DNA from: Aerophototrophica crusticola
GTDB lineage: Bacteria > Pseudomonadota > Alphaproteobacteria > Azospirillales > Azospirillaceae
Length of the DNA: 64,000 nt
Assembly: GCA_001939945.1 (NCBI GenBank)
Contig: MOEB01000001.1
Coordinates: 575,595 to 639,594, forward strand
Direction of reading: 5' to 3'
Made by a program: the position numbers and the translations under genes. This document shows, one piece after another, positions 59,840-64,000 of this stretch (positions are counted from its first letter, which is position 1; the number at the start of each line of letters is the position of its first letter). The notes beneath the pieces are model-generated. The model did not search any database. It saw only the letters and a program-made list of their open reading frames with translations, and had not been told where the DNA came from.

Positions 59840-59929
59840 ATTTCCCCTTGGCGGGCAAGAACGGAACGGGTACATTCAGGTTCAGTTGAACGCACCCCGC
59901 AGCCGTGCGAGAAGGAAAGGGACAGGGAT

Positions 59930-61006
59930 ATGTCGGCAGCCCCACTCCGTCTTGTTGAGACCCCAATGGACAAGCAGAAAGCCCTCGACGCGGCTCTGGG
60001 CCAGATCGAACGTGCGTTTGGCAAAGGCTCGATCATGAAGCTCGGCGCCCGGGAGGCGGCGACCGAGACCGAGGTCGTCTCCACCGGCTCGCTGGGCCTG
60101 GACATCGCGCTGGGCATCGGTGGCCTGCCGCGGGGCCGCATCATCGAGATCTACGGGCCGGAAAGCTCGGGCAAGACGACGCTGGCGCTGCACGCCATCG
60201 CCCAGGCCCAGCGGAACGGCGGCACCTGCGCCTTCGTGGACGCGGAGCACGCGCTGGACCCGTCCTATGCCCGCAAGCTGGGCGTGAACGTGGACGAGCT
60301 GCTGATCTCCCAGCCCGACGCCGGTGAGCAGGCGCTGGAGATCGCCGACACGCTGGTGCGCTCCGGCGCCATCGACGTGCTGGTGGTGGACTCGGTGGCG
60401 GCCCTGGTGCCGCGGGCCGAGTTGGAGGGTGAGATGGGCGACAGCCATGTCGGCCTGCACGCCCGCCTGATGAGCCAGGCCCTGCGCAAGCTGACCAGCT
60501 CCATCAGCAAGTCCCGCTGCCTGGTGATCTTCATCAACCAGATCCGCCTGAAGATCGGCGTCATGTTCGGCAACCCCGAGACGACGACCGGCGGCAACGC
60601 GCTGAAGTTCTACGCCTCCGTCCGCCTGGACATCCGCCGCATCGGGGCCATCAAGGACCGCGACACGGTGGTGGGCAACCAGACCCGCGTGAAGGTGGTG
60701 AAGAACAAGATGGCCCCGCCGTTCCGGGTGGTGGAATTCGACATCATGTATGGCGAGGGCGTGTCCAAGGTGGGCGAGCTGCTCGACCTCGGCATCCAGG
60801 CCGGCGTGGTGGAGAAGTCCGGCGCCTGGTTCAGCTATGACGGGACGCGCATCGGCCAGGGCCGGGAGAACGCCAAGGCCTACCTGCGCAACAACCCCGC
60901 CGCGGCGGACGCCATCGAGCAGAAGATCCGCTCCAACGCGGGCATCGTCGCCGGCGCCATGATGGGCACGCCGGAAGCCGACGCGGACGCCAGCAGCCCA
61001 GACTGA
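59930..61006 (+). CDS. recA: Recombinase RecA
   Basis: The 358-residue protein has the Walker A loop [12 protein letters not shown] (about 76), Walker [13 protein letters not shown], loop L1 region [20 protein letters not shown] and loop L2 [20 protein letters not shown]. It drives homologous recombination and the SOS response. A 20-residue N-terminal extension precedes [20 protein letters not shown], so an internal ATG at 59966 is an alternative start. A strong terminator follows. Confidence 0.97.
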   Translation: MSAAPLRLVETPMDKQKALDAALGQIERAFGKGSIMKLGAREAATETEVVSTGSLGLDIALGIGGLPRGRIIEIYGPESSGKTTLALHAIAQAQRNGGTCAFVDAEHALDPSYARKLGVNVDELLISQPDAGEQALEIADTLVRSGAIDVLVVDSVAALVPRAELEGEMGDSHVGLHARLMSQALRKLTSSISKSRCLVIFINQIRLKIGVMFGNPETTTGGNALKFYASVRLDIRRIGAIKDRDTVVGNQTRVKVVKNKMAPPFRVVEFDIMYGEGVSKVGELLDLGIQAGVVEKSGAWFSYDGTRIGQGRENAKAYLRNNPAAADAIEQKIRSNAGIVAGAMMGTPEADADASSPD

Positions 61007-61030
61007 CCGCCGGGTGTGATTGGGATTCGG

Positions 61031-61065
61031 AAGGGGCGCGATCCTTCGGGGGTCGCGCCCCTTTT
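61031..61065 (+). terminator. Intrinsic terminator of recA
   Basis: AAGGGGCGCGA (61031-61041) pairs with TCGCGCCCCTT (61053-61063), followed by TT. It lies 25 bases past the recA stop. A further 115 bases to the small gene hold no other feature. Confidence 0.9.
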
Positions 61066-61180
61066 GCTGTTCCAGGGACAGCTGGGGGGCCTCTTGCCTG
61101 CGCAGCTTTTGCCGGAAGCACTGCAATCAGCAACGGAATGGACGGTGTTTTGCGAAATGCAATGCCGCGCACCGACCGGC

Positions 61181-61357
61181 TCAGATCAGCAGCAACGCCA
61201 GCAACACCGCCACCCCGATGGTCAGCAGCGTGTACAGGATGTGCCGGCCGATGGGCGGGTAGCGGGAGCCGAGGCCGGCTGAGGGGACCTGGTAGACGGC
61301 ACCCTTCCACCCCTCCTTGGCGGGGGACTCGCGCCGGGGGCCATTGTCATTGGGCAT
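61181..61357 (-). CDS. Small membrane protein (58 residues)
   Basis: MPNDNGPRRESPAKEGWKGA is followed by VYQVPSAGLGSRYPPIGRHI and a single hydrophobic helix LYTLLTIGVAVLLALLLI at the C-terminus, so it is a tail-anchored membrane peptide. GGGGAG sits eight bases before the ATG. Unknown family. A weak EcfG-like site (GGAAC-N17-GGTT) lies 35 bases upstream. Confidence 0.62.
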   Translation of the reverse strand: MPNDNGPRRESPAKEGWKGAVYQVPSAGLGSRYPPIGRHILYTLLTIGVAVLLALLLI

Positions 61358-61391
61358 CAGGTTGCTCCCCTGGCTTGGTCGGACCGCGGGA

Positions 61392-61417
61392 AACCGCCGC
61401 AAGGCCCCCTCCGTTCC
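61392..61417 (-). promoter_or_regulatory. Weak EcfG-like promoter for the small membrane protein gene
   Basis: On minus: GGAAC (61417-61413), 17 bases, GGTT (61395-61392). One base from consensus, but the 35-base distance to the ATG equals that seen for the PRC-barrel gene. The segment also lies in the alaS leader. Confidence 0.35.
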
Positions 61418-61509
61418 CGTCGCCCCTGTGCTGCCCCGTGGACAGTCGCCACATCCCCACGGTACAACCCGTTCCCCATCGCACCCGTTGAACACGAGCC
61501 CGTGGCCCC

Positions 61510-64000
<2,491 letters not shown>

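Overview
This 64 kb window is chromosomal DNA of a very GC-rich, motile alphaproteobacterium. Its CckA histidine kinase next to flagellar export genes, phasin, alphaproteobacterial-type CheZ, MotE and DUF6468 motor genes, general-stress (EcfG-type) promoter motifs and RF3 suggest Rhodospirillales, probably an Azospirillum/Niveispirillum-like lineage. The family assignment is inference. No rRNA, tRNA, CRISPR, prophage or intact insertion sequence was seen. The window ends inside alaS.

Layout. 0.2-10.2 kb: quinone oxidoreductase, LysR regulator, PRC-barrel protein, GMP synthetase (guaA), a low-GC orphan DUF4157 (eCIS-core) metallopeptidase-like protein, a periplasmic solute-binding protein, a PAS_5 protein, a ferritin-like DUF892 protein, a 32-residue membrane peptide and a baeRF-like protein. 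10.2-17 kb: HTH/disordered protein, ROK sugar kinase, AzlC/AzlD exporter, MBL-fold hydrolase and several small conserved proteins. 17-32 kb: OmpA porin, two divergent NarL/FixJ-type regulators, a stand-alone CheZ, a transthyretin-like protein, phasin, rlmJ, a DMT exporter, lytic transglycosylase, a TPR-methyltransferase, lrgAB, a PhoD-like phosphatase, a short soluble anti-sigma factor, a short-chain dehydrogenase and an ECF sigma factor. 32-42 kb: glycogen phosphorylase, a TonB/TPR protein, a DEAD-box helicase, RF3, a GGCT-fold protein and a transglutaminase-like protein. 42-56.5 kb: flagellar locus with fliL-fliM-DUF6468-motE-cheZ-motB-like-motB-TPR-pemK on plus, flhX-orf-fliO-fliP on minus, and flgB-flgC-fliE-fliQ-fliR-flhB on plus. 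56.5-64 kb: cckA, an RT0821/Lpp0805-like surface protein, recA, a small membrane protein and alaS (partial).

How it hangs together. The clearest hidden structure is a set of promoter-like motifs of the form GGAAC-N16/17-(C/T)GTT, the signature of alphaproteobacterial EcfG general-stress sigma factors. They lie upstream of the PRC-barrel gene, two small divergent genes at 15.2/15.4 kb, a DUF2892-like gene, the anti-sigma/short-chain-dehydrogenase pair, and the ECF sigma gene itself. The window therefore seems to hold a sigma factor, a candidate anti-sigma factor and part of their regulon. The anti-sigma factor is only about 77 residues, lacks a membrane segment and ends in a NepR-like LYDKVLDEPVPDSMLSLL stretch. 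The flagellar operons instead show two sigma-54-type sites. Several hairpin repeats (two copies of a 130 bp element, a 160 bp palindromic element and a REP-like hairpin) sit in intergenic gaps.
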